This document shows positions 26,323-35,149 of a DNA stretch of 64,000 bases, one piece after another. Location: positions 62,001 to 126,000 of the forward strand of contig CBDEFR010000003.1 in NCBI GenBank assembly GCA_965237505.1, written 5' to 3'. Position 1 is the stretch's first letter, and each line of letters begins with the position of its first letter. The DNA comes from NVTR01 sp965237505. Its GTDB lineage: Bacteria; Pseudomonadota; Alphaproteobacteria; Rhodobacterales; Rhodobacteraceae. The position numbers were made by a program, and so were the translations under genes. Below the pieces are notes generated by a model. The model was not told where the DNA came from and searched no databases. It saw nothing but the letters and a program-made list of their open reading frames with translations.

Positions 26323-27822
26323 ATGTATTCTGTGGAATTGTACAGCCGGGTTCGGCGTGCGTGTCATGTCGGTGGGATGAGTGAGCGGGCGGCGGCCGGT
26401 CATTTCGGGATAGACCGCAAGACTGTGTCGAAGATCCTGAAGCATGCGGTGCCACCGGGGTATCGCAGGAATGGGCCACCAGCCCGTCCAAAGCTTGACC
26501 CGTTCATTCCGCTCATCAACCAGATATTGGAAGAGGATAAGTCGCGGCTCAAGAAGCAGCGGCATACGTCGAAGCGGATATATGAGCGTTTGCGTGATGA
26601 ACATGGCTTCACCGGCGGGATCACGATTGTGACCGACTATGTTCGCGAGAAGAAGCGCCGGACTCGGGAAGTGTTCGTGCCGCTGTCGCACGCGCCAGGC
26701 CACGCCCAGGTTGATTTTGGTGAGGCGCTTGGCGAGATTGGCGGGGTCGTGCGCAAGCTGCACTACTTTGCAATGTCTCTGCCGCACTCGGACGCGTTCT
26801 TCATCAAGGCCTATCCGGCGGAGACAACCGAGGCCTTTTGCGATGGCCATGTCTCCGCCTTTGCGTTCTTCGGCGGCGTGCCGCTGTCAGGGCTCTACGA
26901 CAACACCACGATCGCGGTGGCACGGATTCTCGGGGACGGAAAACGGCAACGCACCAGAACCTTTGCTGAGTTGCAGTCGCATTACCTGTTCGAAGACAGG
27001 TTCGGCCGTCCTGGCAAGGGCAACGACAAGGGTAATGTCGAAGGCACAATCGGTTATGGCCGGCGGAACTTCCTGGTGCCGATGCCGCGCTTCGACAGTT
27101 TCGATGACCTGAACGTCCGGCTGGAGGAGCAATGCTTCAAACGTCAGGATGAGGTTCTGCGGGGTCATTCCGAGACTATCGGCGAGCGGCTGATGCGCGA
27201 CCTCGACGCCCTGATGGCGCTGCCGCCTGTACCCTACGATGCCTGCGAGAAAGTCAGCACGCGGGCGACGTCGATCTCGATGGTCCGCTATCGCAACAAC
27301 GATTACTCGGTGCCGGTCGCCTGCGCTCATCACGAGGTTCAGGTCCGCGGCTATGTCCACGAGGTCGTCATCGGCTGCGGCGCCGAGGTGATCGCCTGCC
27401 ACCAACGGTCCTATGAGAAGGCTGATATGGTCTTCGATCCGATGCACTTCCTGCCGCTGCTGGAACAGAAGGTTGGCGCGCTGGACCAGGCGGCACCGCT
27501 GCAGGGCTGGGACCTGCCAGGGGAGTTTGCCACCCTGCACCGGCTGCTGGAAGCGCGCATGGGCAAGAAGGGCAAGCGCGAATACGTCCAGGTTCTGCGG
27601 CTCCTTGAGAGCTTCGAGATGGCGCACGTCCACGGGGCTATCAAACAGTCGCTGAAACTGGGCGCGATCGGCTACGATGCGGTCAAGCATCTGGTGCTTT
27701 GCCGGATCGAGAGGCGCCCGCCACGGCTCGATCTCGATATCTACCCCTACCTGCCCAAAGCACTGGTCGAGACCACCAAGCCCGCGAGCTATATGAGCCT
27801 GATGACGCAGGTGCCGGCATGA
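26323..27822 (+). CDS. istA: IS21-A transposase IstA
   Basis: 499-residue IS21 transposase. An N-terminal HTH (MSERAAAGHFGIDRKTVSKIL) precedes the DDE core, with HAQVDFGEA, the second Asp in SGLYDN and the Glu in NDKGNVEG. A C-terminal beta domain follows (RYRNNDYSVPV). The stop overlaps the istB ATG as ATGA at 27819. The frame is intact, so IstA itself could be made, but the partner IstB is broken. Confidence 0.93.
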   Translation: MYSVELYSRVRRACHVGGMSERAAAGHFGIDRKTVSKILKHAVPPGYRRNGPPARPKLDPFIPLINQILEEDKSRLKKQRHTSKRIYERLRDEHGFTGGITIVTDYVREKKRRTREVFVPLSHAPGHAQVDFGEALGEIGGVVRKLHYFAMSLPHSDAFFIKAYPAETTEAFCDGHVSAFAFFGGVPLSGLYDNTTIAVARILGDGKRQRTRTFAELQSHYLFEDRFGRPGKGNDKGNVEGTIGYGRRNFLVPMPRFDSFDDLNVRLEEQCFKRQDEVLRGHSETIGERLMRDLDALMALPPVPYDACEKVSTRATSISMVRYRNNDYSVPVACAHHEVQVRGYVHEVVIGCGAEVIACHQRSYEKADMVFDPMHFLPLLEQKVGALDQAAPLQGWDLPGEFATLHRLLEARMGKKGKREYVQVLRLLESFEMAHVHGAIKQSLKLGAIGYDAVKHLVLCRIERRPPRLDLDIYPYLPKALVETTKPASYMSLMTQVPA

Positions 27823-28570
27823 CCGATACACCGCAGGTTCTGCTGCAGCATCACCTAAAAAAACTGCGCTTGCCGACATTCCTGGGCAATATTCCAAACT
27901 TGCGCAACAATGCGCTGCTGAGAAGAAGGATCACGTCCAGTATTTACTGCGGCTCTGCGAACTTGAACTGATAGAGCGGGAACGCCGGATGATCGAGCGG
28001 CGCATCAAGGCCGCGAAGTTTCCAGCCACCAAGAGCCTGGACAGCTTCGATTTCAAGGCGATCCCGTCACTCAACAAGCCGCTCGTGCTGGAGCTGGCGC
28101 GCTGTGAATACATCGACAAATACCAGAACATCATTGCCCTGGGGCCAAGTGGCACCGGTAAAACCCATGTCGCACTGGGGCTGGGATTGGCCGCCTGCCA
28201 GAAGGGCCTCAAGGTCCGCTTCATAACCGCCGCATCACTGGTTCACGAATTGATCGAAGCTGTCGATGAACGCCGCCTGCAGAGGTTCCAAAAACAACTC
28301 ACCAGCCAGAACCTTCTGATCATTGACGAGCTGGGCTTTGTCCCCTTGAGCAAAACCGGCGCTGAGCTGCTCTTCGAAGTCATCTCCCAATGCTATGAAC
28401 GCGGCTCCATAATCATCACCTCAAATCTGCCGTTCGACGAATGGACCGAAATATTCGGATCCGAGCGCCTCACCGGTGCGCTCCTGGATCGCCTCACCCA
28501 CCACGTCCATATACTGGAGATGAACGGCGACAGCTTTCGGCTAAAACAGAGCCGAAACGCCAGAGCCTGA
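27819..28570 (+). pseudogene. istB: IS21-A helper ATPase istB, frameshifted
   Basis: AAA+ helper of IS21 transposition. The gene starts MTDTPQVLLQHHLKKLRLPTFL. It shifts frame near 27885, because the expected QYSKLAQQCAAEKKDHV lies in another frame. It is then open to 28570 with Walker A GPSGTGKT, Walker B LLIIDELGF and SNLPFDEW. An internal ATG at 27989 would make an N-terminally truncated protein that keeps the ATPase core. Confidence 0.85.
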
Positions 28571-28766
28571 ACCCGGTCTGAACTTGATGGATGTTGGCCT
28601 TTGGCCAACATGCGCCTTGTCACGCGTTAGCTTTATGGGGAGCACACCCAACAAGGCGCGGCACCTCAACTGGCCCACTTTTACTCCGGCGAATGGCCCC
28701 TTTTTACGCCGGGATTGACAGCAATTCCCAATTCCATTTTCCGTCCCTTTCTGTTGTGGTTTGCGG

Positions 28767-29463
28767 TTAGTAAGTGTCGTGGAGTTTTAGCCATGACATG
28801 GTGAATGGCAGCGCGTCTTCGTCGCGCCCTTTCGGCGTCAGATCAAGGATGTGATAGGCACCGTTCAGCATGTCCAGACCGCGCGCGTAGGTGGAATAGG
28901 TATGGTATACTTTCCCATCCTCGTCTTTCGCAAAAACACTGGTGCCGGGCATTTCGCCTGATCCCAGCTTGGTTTTGCGGAAATTGTAGGTCACTTCGCC
29001 CGCCTGCATGTCATCCTGTGAAAACGTGACGCCGTAATCCTCGTTGAAATTGGTGTTTTCTGCAGAGACCCAGGGGATTTTCCACCCCATGCGGGCTCGA
29101 AATTCCAACAGCGATTGCAACGGCCCCTTGGAAACCAGCGCGAGCGCGGTGTCGCGTTCGCCAAGATGCGCCGAAATGCCGTCAAAATTGTCGATCCAGA
29201 ATGAGCAGGATTTGCAGCCTTCGGTCCAATCGGAACCATACATGAAATGGTAGATCACCAGCTGGCGTTTGCCCGAAAACAGATCGGCCAAATACAGCCG
29301 TCCGGTTTCACCCTCAAACCGATAATCTTTTTCGACCGGCCCAAGGCAAGTCGCGCCGGGCGGCACTCAATCTGTCGCGCTCGCGGTTGAACTCTTTTTC
29401 GCGTTTCAGCAGCGCTATTCGCTCGGTCAGCCAGTCTGCGCGCGATGCAATCCGAATATCCAT
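28767..29463 (-). pseudogene. DUF899 thioredoxin-like protein, frameshifted
   Basis: The start at 29463 has a strong AAGGAGGA site and encodes the N-terminal DUF899 pattern (WLTERIALLKREKEFNRERD, then ARRDLPW). At about 29343 the frame changes and continues GPVEKDYRFEGETGRLYL, then MYGSDWTEGCKSCSFWIDN to the stop at 28767. DUF899 proteins are thioredoxin-fold oxidoreductase-like proteins of unclear function. The family is often encoded with ArsR and SRPBCC genes, as here. Confidence 0.82.
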
Positions 29464-29979
29464 GATATGTCCTCCTTGGTCGATTTCAGGAAATGGCCGC
29501 GTCCAGCTTGGCCAATATACCTTCCCAGCCTGCTGCGTGGTTGTCGCGGCTTTCTTGGTTTTGGAATTTTACGTGATGAAGATTGACCTCGGTGCCGCCG
29601 TCAACTTCTTTGAAAGTGAGCGTCACGGTGCTGCCATCGGTCGAAAGCGGCGATTCCCAAGTGAACACCAGGAGCGAATGCGGGTCGATTTCCATGTAAG
29701 TGCCGGCGTGCGGAATTTCCTGATCGCCGGCCTTCATGATGATGTCAAAGCGCCCGCCCTTGACCGGGTCATTTGAGGCACTGGGCACCGTCATGTCAGG
29801 TCTGCGTATTCCGGGGTCATCCGGCCGGTGATTCCGATAACATCCGGCCACCCATTCCGATTTGATCCGGCCGGGGATTCCGGGCTATCCGGCCACCCCA
29901 AATTCACCTGAGCGATTGCTGCTGCGAGGCGATCTGAAACGGGTCTATCCTCCTGCTCTTTTGAGCGGGAGTAGACCAG

Positions 29980-31509
29980 ATGAAGAGATTGCCGATGCGG
30001 AAGATACGGGAGGCCCTGCGGCTTCGTGCGGATGGATTTTCAGGGCGTCAGGTGGCGCAGAGCCTGTCTCTGGGGCGTGCGACGATGTCGGACTATTTCC
30101 GGCGTGCTGAGATTGTCAGTCTTGGCTGGCCGCTACCCAACGATCTTTCCGACGGCGACCTGGAGCGGCTGTTGTTTCCACGCTCGGCCGGAGATGTGCA
30201 GGGCAGTTATCCGCAGCCGGATTGGGCTCTTGTCCACCGTGAGCTTCGCCGGAAAGGGGTGACGCTGGCTTTGCTCTGGGAGGAGTATCGGGCCGTCCAC
30301 CCCGACGGCTACGGCTACAGTCGGTTTTGTGAACTTTACACCCGTTGGGAGGGCCGTCTGTCGCCGGTCATGCGCCAGCGCCACCCTGCCGGGGAGCGGC
30401 TATTCGTGGATTATGCCGGGATGACGATCGATGTCGTCTGCCCCGAGACCGGCGAAGTCAGGTCCACCCAGTTGTTCGTCGCGGCGCTTGGCGCCTCCAA
30501 TTACACCTATGTCGAGGCGACCTGGTCGCAGAAGTTGTCCGACTGGATATCCTCGCACGCCCGGGCGTTCACCTTCTTCGGTGGCGTGCCGGCGCAGGTG
30601 ATCTCGGACAATCTCAAGGCTGGCGTCACCAAGGCCTGCTTCTACGATCCAGCGATCAACCGAACCTATGCCGACATGGCGGCGCATTACGATACCGCCG
30701 TCGTGCCGGCGCGGCCACGCAAGCCCAAGGACAAGGCAAAGGTCGAGGCGGCCGTGCTGCTGGCGGAGCGCTGGATCGTGGCCCGGCTGCGGAACCGGCT
30801 GTTCTTCGGGCTCGATGAGCTGAACGCTGCGATCCGCCCGCTTCTGGATCAACTCAATGGCAAGGTCACCCGGCATCTGGGCGCCAGCCGCCGGGATTTG
30901 TTCGAGACGCTGGACAAGCCCGCGTTCAAGCCCTTGCCGGTGGAACCCTACGTCTACGCTGAATGGAAGCAGTGCCGGGCCGGGCTCGATTACCACATCG
31001 ATGTCGGACGCCACTATTACTCTGTGCCGTATCAGCTTCTGAAGCAGAAACTGTGGGTGCGGATCACGCCACGCACCGTAGAGGCATATTTTAAAGGCAA
31101 GCGTGTGGCCTCCCATGCCCGGACGTCCGGCAACCGCCAGCATTCCACCCACCGTGAACATTTGCCGCCGAACCACCGGTTCCGCGCAGACTGGACGCCC
31201 GAGCGCATCCGCCGCCAGGCCGCCCAAATCGGCTCCAACGCCGAGGCCTATGTCGAGGTGGTCATGCGCGAACGCAAACATCCAGAACAAGGATACAGAA
31301 CCTGTCTGGGCGTGTTGCGGCTCGCCAAGACGTTTGGCCGGGGTCGCCTTGAAGCCGCTTGCGGTCGCGCCTTGGAGATCAACGCCCGGTCTTACTCATC
31401 CCTGCATTCCATTCTGAAGAATGGATTGGATCGCAAACCTCGTACCCGCGCCACGGACGAACCTGCGATCACCCACCCCAACATCCGTGGCGCCGAATAC
31501 TTCCACTGA
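29980..31509 (+). CDS. istA: IS21-B transposase IstA
   Basis: 509-residue transposase. HTH near the N-terminus (LRADGFSGRQVAQSLSLGRAT), DDE core with LFVDYAGMTIDVV, VISDNLKAG and KDKAKVEAAV, and a C-terminal domain (DYHIDVGRHYYSVPYQL). It is intact and collinear with the IS21-C IstA, with scattered substitutions. istB begins 10 bp downstream. Confidence 0.93.
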   Translation: MKRLPMRKIREALRLRADGFSGRQVAQSLSLGRATMSDYFRRAEIVSLGWPLPNDLSDGDLERLLFPRSAGDVQGSYPQPDWALVHRELRRKGVTLALLWEEYRAVHPDGYGYSRFCELYTRWEGRLSPVMRQRHPAGERLFVDYAGMTIDVVCPETGEVRSTQLFVAALGASNYTYVEATWSQKLSDWISSHARAFTFFGGVPAQVISDNLKAGVTKACFYDPAINRTYADMAAHYDTAVVPARPRKPKDKAKVEAAVLLAERWIVARLRNRLFFGLDELNAAIRPLLDQLNGKVTRHLGASRRDLFETLDKPAFKPLPVEPYVYAEWKQCRAGLDYHIDVGRHYYSVPYQLLKQKLWVRITPRTVEAYFKGKRVASHARTSGNRQHSTHREHLPPNHRFRADWTPERIRRQAAQIGSNAEAYVEVVMRERKHPEQGYRTCLGVLRLAKTFGRGRLEAACGRALEINARSYSSLHSILKNGLDRKPRTRATDEPAITHPNIRGAEYFH

Positions 31510-31519
31510 AGGAGAGACA

Positions 31520-32278
31520 ATGCTCAATCACCCAACTCTGGGTCAACTACAAACCCTAAAGCTTGACGGCATGGCCCAGGCTTTCGCTGAATTGGAAACA
31601 CAGGACGGCACCGCCGATCTCAGCCACGCCGAATGGCTGGGTCTGCTCATTGATCGGGAGACCGCCAGCCGCGAGACCAAACGGTTTGAGAGCCGCATGC
31701 GCTCGGCCCGCCTGCGCCATGTTGGCGCCAGCCCCGAAGATGTCGACTACCGCGCCCGGCGCGGCCTCGACAAGGCGCTGTTCCAGGAGCTTCTGACAGG
31801 CAAATGGATTGCCGATAACCGTAACCTGATCCTCACCGGACCCTGCGGTGTGGGCAAAACATGGCTGGCCTGCGCGCTCGCGCAGGCTGCCTGCCGAACA
31901 GGCGTGACCGTGCTCTACAGACGCCTGCCAAGGCTCTTCGATGAACTGGAATTGGCCCACGGCGACGGCCGTTTCCCGCGCCTCTTTCGAAGCCTCACCA
32001 AGACGCAGTTGCTGATCCTCGACGATTGGGGGCCCGACCGCCTCACAGCCAGCCAGCGCCGCGATTTGATGGAAATCGTCGAGGACCGGTACGGTGCAGG
32101 CTCCACCCTCATCACCAGCCAGCTGCCGCTCTCAACCTGGCACGATGTCATCGGCGAACCCACCTTCGCCGACGCCATCCTCGACCGCATTGTGCACAAC
32201 GCCTATCGACTGGAACTCAGCGGCCAGTCGCTGAGAAAGACCATGGCCAAAACCGGTGACGAAAACTGCCAAAGGTGA
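31520..32278 (+). CDS. istB: IS21-B helper ATPase IstB
   Basis: 252 residues from ATG 31520, preceded by a GGAGAGA site. Walker A GPCGVGKTW, Walker B LLILDDWGPD and sensor TSQLPLSTWHDV are present, together with the EPTFADAILDRIVHNA motif typical of IstB. IstB stimulates target DNA use by IstA. The frame is intact, so IS21-B may be active. Confidence 0.93.
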   Translation: MLNHPTLGQLQTLKLDGMAQAFAELETQDGTADLSHAEWLGLLIDRETASRETKRFESRMRSARLRHVGASPEDVDYRARRGLDKALFQELLTGKWIADNRNLILTGPCGVGKTWLACALAQAACRTGVTVLYRRLPRLFDELELAHGDGRFPRLFRSLTKTQLLILDDWGPDRLTASQRRDLMEIVEDRYGAGSTLITSQLPLSTWHDVIGEPTFADAILDRIVHNAYRLELSGQSLRKTMAKTGDENCQR

Positions 32279-32489
32279 TATCGAAAAACTCACGCCTCAA
32301 CGCAGCGCGCCACAGGTGGCCGGATACTCCGGTTTAGGTGGCCAGATGCTGTCGGAATGGGTGGCCGAATACCCCGGAATGCGCACAGGTCCGGGTGACA
32401 TGAAACGGGCCAGCATTTTGGGGTCGAGCCAGGCATTAAACAGCGTTTCCGCCGATGCGTTGATTGTGCGCGATACGTTGAGTGTTAGA

Positions 32490-32831
32490 TCAGTCATTGT
32501 CAGGTTCCTTTGTCATTAAGTGGTCAAGCGCTTCGAGGCGGATGTCCCAGATCGAGCGGAGCTGATTGAACCAGCGGTCAATTTCGGCGACCGGCTCCAT
32601 GTTTGCCTCGATCAGGTGAACGCGCCCAAGCGTCCGCCTGGTTACAAGTTCCGCCTTTTCCAGAACTTTGATGTGCTTTGAGACCGAATTGAGGCTCATC
32701 TCGTAGTGCTCTGCCAAGCCGGTGACACGGGTTGGCCCTTCCTGGGCAAGCAGCGTCAGGATAGAACGCCGTGTCGGGTCACTGACAGCTTTCAATATAT
32801 CTGAAAGGCGGGTTGCATTTCGTTCAACCAT
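32490..32831 (-). CDS. ArsR-family transcriptional regulator
   Basis: 113-residue winged-helix protein (KAVSDPTRRSILTLLAQEGP, then GLAEHYEMSLNSVSKHIKVLEKAELV). It lacks the Cys pairs of metal-sensing ArsR. It belongs to the subgroup paired with SRPBCC/AHSA1 genes, which start within its stop. It probably autoregulates the ArsR-SRPBCC-DUF899 unit; the target and signal are unknown. Both downstream partners are now disrupted. Confidence 0.88.
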   Translation of the reverse strand: MVERNATRLSDILKAVSDPTRRSILTLLAQEGPTRVTGLAEHYEMSLNSVSKHIKVLEKAELVTRRTLGRVHLIEANMEPVAEIDRWFNQLRSIWDIRLEALDHLMTKEPDND

Positions 32832-32957
32832 ATGGGTGAATAACTGAATGGCTTGATTTAGTCAACCGTTTGGGTGAATAAAGTCAGAATATCGGCTTTC
32901 GACACCCGATCGACGGCAATCTGTCGCCGGTGAAATTTTGATTGCGGACATAAAACC

Positions 32958-33644
32958 CTAGTCTTTGCGAAAGATCAGCAGGCGGTTGTTGGCGGGCATC
33001 GCGATAAGATCGGCGAATTGTAGCCCGGCATTTGTGGCAAGAGTTGAAATTTCGGCGGTATCCCGCACGCCCCATTGCGGGTTTTCGGCGCGCAGGCCCG
33101 CGTCAAAGTCAACATTTCCAGCGCCGGTGTGGGCGCCGTTTTCGCGAAATGGGCCGTAGAATATCAGCAGTCCGCGTGCTCCAAGTGCCAGCCCCGCCCC
33201 TGCCACGATCCCTTGAGCAACTGAAATGAGCGTGATGTGGATGACGTTAAGCGAGATGACAGCCGACAGCGGCCCAAGCACTTGAACGGCATTGTCAATC
33301 GCCCAATTGGTTGCCGCGTCAAGCTTCATTGGCCCGCGCGTCGGCGCGCCGAGCGCCTTTTGCCAGGCGGTGATCGAAGCGCAATGGATTGCGTCAGGGT
33401 CCGATGGCCACCAGTCAAGTTGCGGGAACGCCAGTGCAAATGCGGCCGCGTGCTGGCCGGTGCCTGCACCGATTTCCAGCACCGGCCCGGCGCGCCCGCG
33501 CAACATCGGCGCAAGTGCGGCAATGATTGGCGCGCTATTGCGCTCAAAAGATGGTGAGCGCAGTCGTCCATCAGCGCCGTCCGCCGGATCGGTGGCCCGG
33601 TATCTTGCCATGTGTCGGCTGCCTGGACGCACCGGTTTGGACAT
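32958..33644 (-). CDS. DUF938 SAM-dependent methyltransferase-like protein
   Basis: 228 residues. DUF938 N-terminal signature (LRSPSFERNSAPIIAAL), SAM-binding motif I VLEIGAGTGQHAAAFA, and AVISLNVIHIT, which aligns with motif IV. The C-terminus ends NNRLLIFRKD. Substrate unknown. It follows infC after 5 nt on the same strand, so it is probably co-transcribed. The ATG at 33644 is used; M12 (MARYRATDP) is a possible alternative. Confidence 0.85.
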   Translation of the reverse strand: MSKPVRPGSRHMARYRATDPADGADGRLRSPSFERNSAPIIAALAPMLRGRAGPVLEIGAGTGQHAAAFALAFPQLDWWPSDPDAIHCASITAWQKALGAPTRGPMKLDAATNWAIDNAVQVLGPLSAVISLNVIHITLISVAQGIVAGAGLALGARGLLIFYGPFRENGAHTGAGNVDFDAGLRAENPQWGVRDTAEISTLATNAGLQFADLIAMPANNRLLIFRKD

Positions 33645-33649
33645 CCGGA

Positions 33650-34192
33650 CTACTTGCTTGGCGAGACCATCATGATCATCTGGCGGCCTTCCATTTTGGG
33701 CATCGAGTCGATCTTGGCAATTTCAACGATGTCATCTGCCACCCGTTCCAAAAGCGCGCGCCCCAGTTCCAGATGCGCCATCTCGCGGCCCCGAAATCGC
33801 ATCGTGACCTTCACCTTGTCGCCGTTTCCCAAAAACTTCACCACATTGCGCATTTTGACGTCATAGTCATGAACGTCGGTGTTCGGGCGGAATTTGACTT
33901 CCTTGATTTCGATTATTTTCTGCTTCTTGCGGGCTTCGGATTCGCGCTTTTGCGTTTCGTATTTATATTTTCCGAAATCCATGATCTTGCAGACCGGCGG
34001 GCTTGCATTCGGCGATATTTCCACCAGGTCCAGACCTTCATCCTCGGCCAATTCCAGGCCACGCTCTGGCGTGACGACACCAACGTTCTCGCCTTCGGCG
34101 CCAATTAGCCGGATTTCGTCTGTCCGAATTTTTTCATTCACTCTCGGGCCAGTATCACGCACCGGCGGGGCGTTGTGGGGTCTGCGGGCTAT
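33650..34192 (-). CDS. infC: Translation initiation factor IF-3, AUA start
   Basis: Binds the 30S subunit and enforces initiator-tRNA and start-codon fidelity. The 180-residue form begins (M)ARRPHNAPPVRDTGPRVNEKI and contains the linker GKYKYETQKRESEARKKQK and C-terminal HDYDVKMRNVVKFL...VKVTMRFRGREMAH. The conserved N-terminus coincides with an ATA codon at 34190-34192, 8 nt after AAAGGA. No ATG, GTG or TTG lies at that place. Non-standard infC starts (AUU in E. coli) allow IF-3 to repress its own translation. An ATG much further upstream would add a non-conserved extension. Confidence 0.9.
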   Translation of the reverse strand: MARRPHNAPPVRDTGPRVNEKIRTDEIRLIGAEGENVGVVTPERGLELAEDEGLDLVEISPNASPPVCKIMDFGKYKYETQKRESEARKKQKIIEIKEVKFRPNTDVHDYDVKMRNVVKFLGNGDKVKVTMRFRGREMAHLELGRALLERVADDIVEIAKIDSMPKMEGRQMIMMVSPSK

Positions 34193-34232
34193 AGCGAATT
34201 TCCTTTTGGTCTTGGGGGTATCTAGCGGGCGG

Positions 34233-34261
34233 AAAATAGGCTGGCTTGACGCAGCTTTCAA
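34233..34261 (-). promoter_or_regulatory. Likely sigma-70 promoter of infC
   Basis: On the minus strand, TTGAAA (34256-34261) and TATTTT (34233-34238) are separated by exactly 17 bp, about 40 bp before the IF-3 start. The IS21-D element begins 29 bp upstream of the -35 box, so the promoter survives the insertion. Confidence 0.5.
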
Positions 34262-34421
34262 CCGGTTAGTTTTCGCATTTGCCCATGTCTGTCAATCGGC
34301 ATTGAATGTTGACCCCCTATCGGCGCCCAAAAATGACCCCCCTTTTGTGCTGAGCTGGCCCGTTGCTGCGTAGTCTCCATATAACGCAGCGGCGGCGGGC
34401 CAGCGTGGTTTCGGTTAGGGG

Positions 34422-35149
34422 TCAGGCTCTGTTTTTGAAACGCCAGCTTTCATTTCCGGTTTCGACGATCTCGCAGTGATGCGTGAGGCGGTCGAGCAGT
34501 GCGGTGGTCATTTTCGCATCACCGAAGACGCTCGGCCACTCACCAAAGGCGAGGTTGGTTGTGACGATGATCGAGGTGCGCTCATAGAGTTTGCTGATCA
34601 GGTGGAATAGGAGCTGGCCGCCGGTCTGGGCGAAGGGCAGATAGCCCAACTCGTCCAGGATCAGGAAGTCGAGGCGAGAGATCAGATCTGCCGTTCGTCC
34701 CTGCCGTTCTGCACGGGCTTCGGCGTCGAGCTTGTTCACCAGATCGACGCCATTGAAGAACCGCCGCGACGGCCACTGCGGATGCAGGCGCGGGCAATAC
34801 TGACGGCGAGGTGGGTTTTGCCGGTTCCGGTTCCGCCGATCAGCACCAGGTTGCGCTGGTGATCCAGGAAGTCTCCCGCAGCCAGATCACGGATCAGAGT
34901 CTCGTTGATCTCGGTCGCCTCGAAGTCGAACTCTTCCAGTTCCTTGGCCAGCGGCAGTTTGGCAATTGTCATCTGATATTTGATGGAGCGCGCCTGCTTC
35001 TCGCTGATCTCGGCATTCAGCAGATCCCCAATGATCTGTTGCGGTTCATGCCGGCGCTTGACGGCTGTCGTTATGATCTCATCGTAGGAAGCCTTCATTC
35101 CGTAGAGCTTCAGCTTTCCCATCGCGTCGAGCAGGTCTGAGCGTTCCAT
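34422..35149 (-). pseudogene. istB: IS21-D helper ATPase istB, frameshifted
   Basis: Starts at 35149 (MERSDLLDAMGKLKLYGMKA). It has Walker A GGTGTGKTH, then shifts frame after IRSGRR near 34770. The remaining part (NKLDAEARAERQGR, LDFLILDELGYLPF, TTNLAFGEW) runs to 34422. One extra G in GGCGG explains the shift. Without full IstB this element is unlikely to transpose alone. Confidence 0.87.

Larger units (their letters stand above)
26213..28722 (+). mobile_element. IS21-family element A (2510 bp)
   Basis: Left end TGTGAATCCCGGAGCAATAC and the reversed right end TGTCAATCCCGGCGTAAAAA form imperfect repeats with the terminal TG...CA of IS21. It encodes istA and a frameshifted istB. No target duplication is present: the left flank is the D-type relic, the right flank is the DUF899 region. 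The two sides were therefore probably brought together by rearrangement. Confidence 0.8.
29803..32385 (+). mobile_element. IS21-family element B (2583 bp)
   Basis: Its ends, TGCGTATTCCGGGGT and the reversed right end TGCGCATTCCGGGGT, are followed by several GGCCGGAT/GGCCGAAT-type repeats at both sides, as in IS21 termini. It is flanked by CAGGTC at 29797-29802 and 32386-32391. It encodes intact istA and istB. IS21-C (61178-63763) has the same organisation and ends in inverted orientation. Confidence 0.92.
29486..32497 (-). pseudogene. SRPBCC (AHSA1-like) gene split by IS21-B
   Basis: The first 37 codons lie at 32386-32497 (start MTDLTLNVSRTINASAETLF, up to RFMSPGP). The remainder is at 29486-29802 (DMTVPSASNDPVKGGRFD to KLDAAIS). 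Removing IS21-B and one copy of the CAGGTC duplication restores ...FMSPGPDMTVPS... in one frame of about 140 codons. SRPBCC/AHSA1 proteins bind hydrophobic ligands. With an upstream ArsR regulator they form common two-gene units. The start overlaps the arsR stop by 8 nt. Confidence 0.88.
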
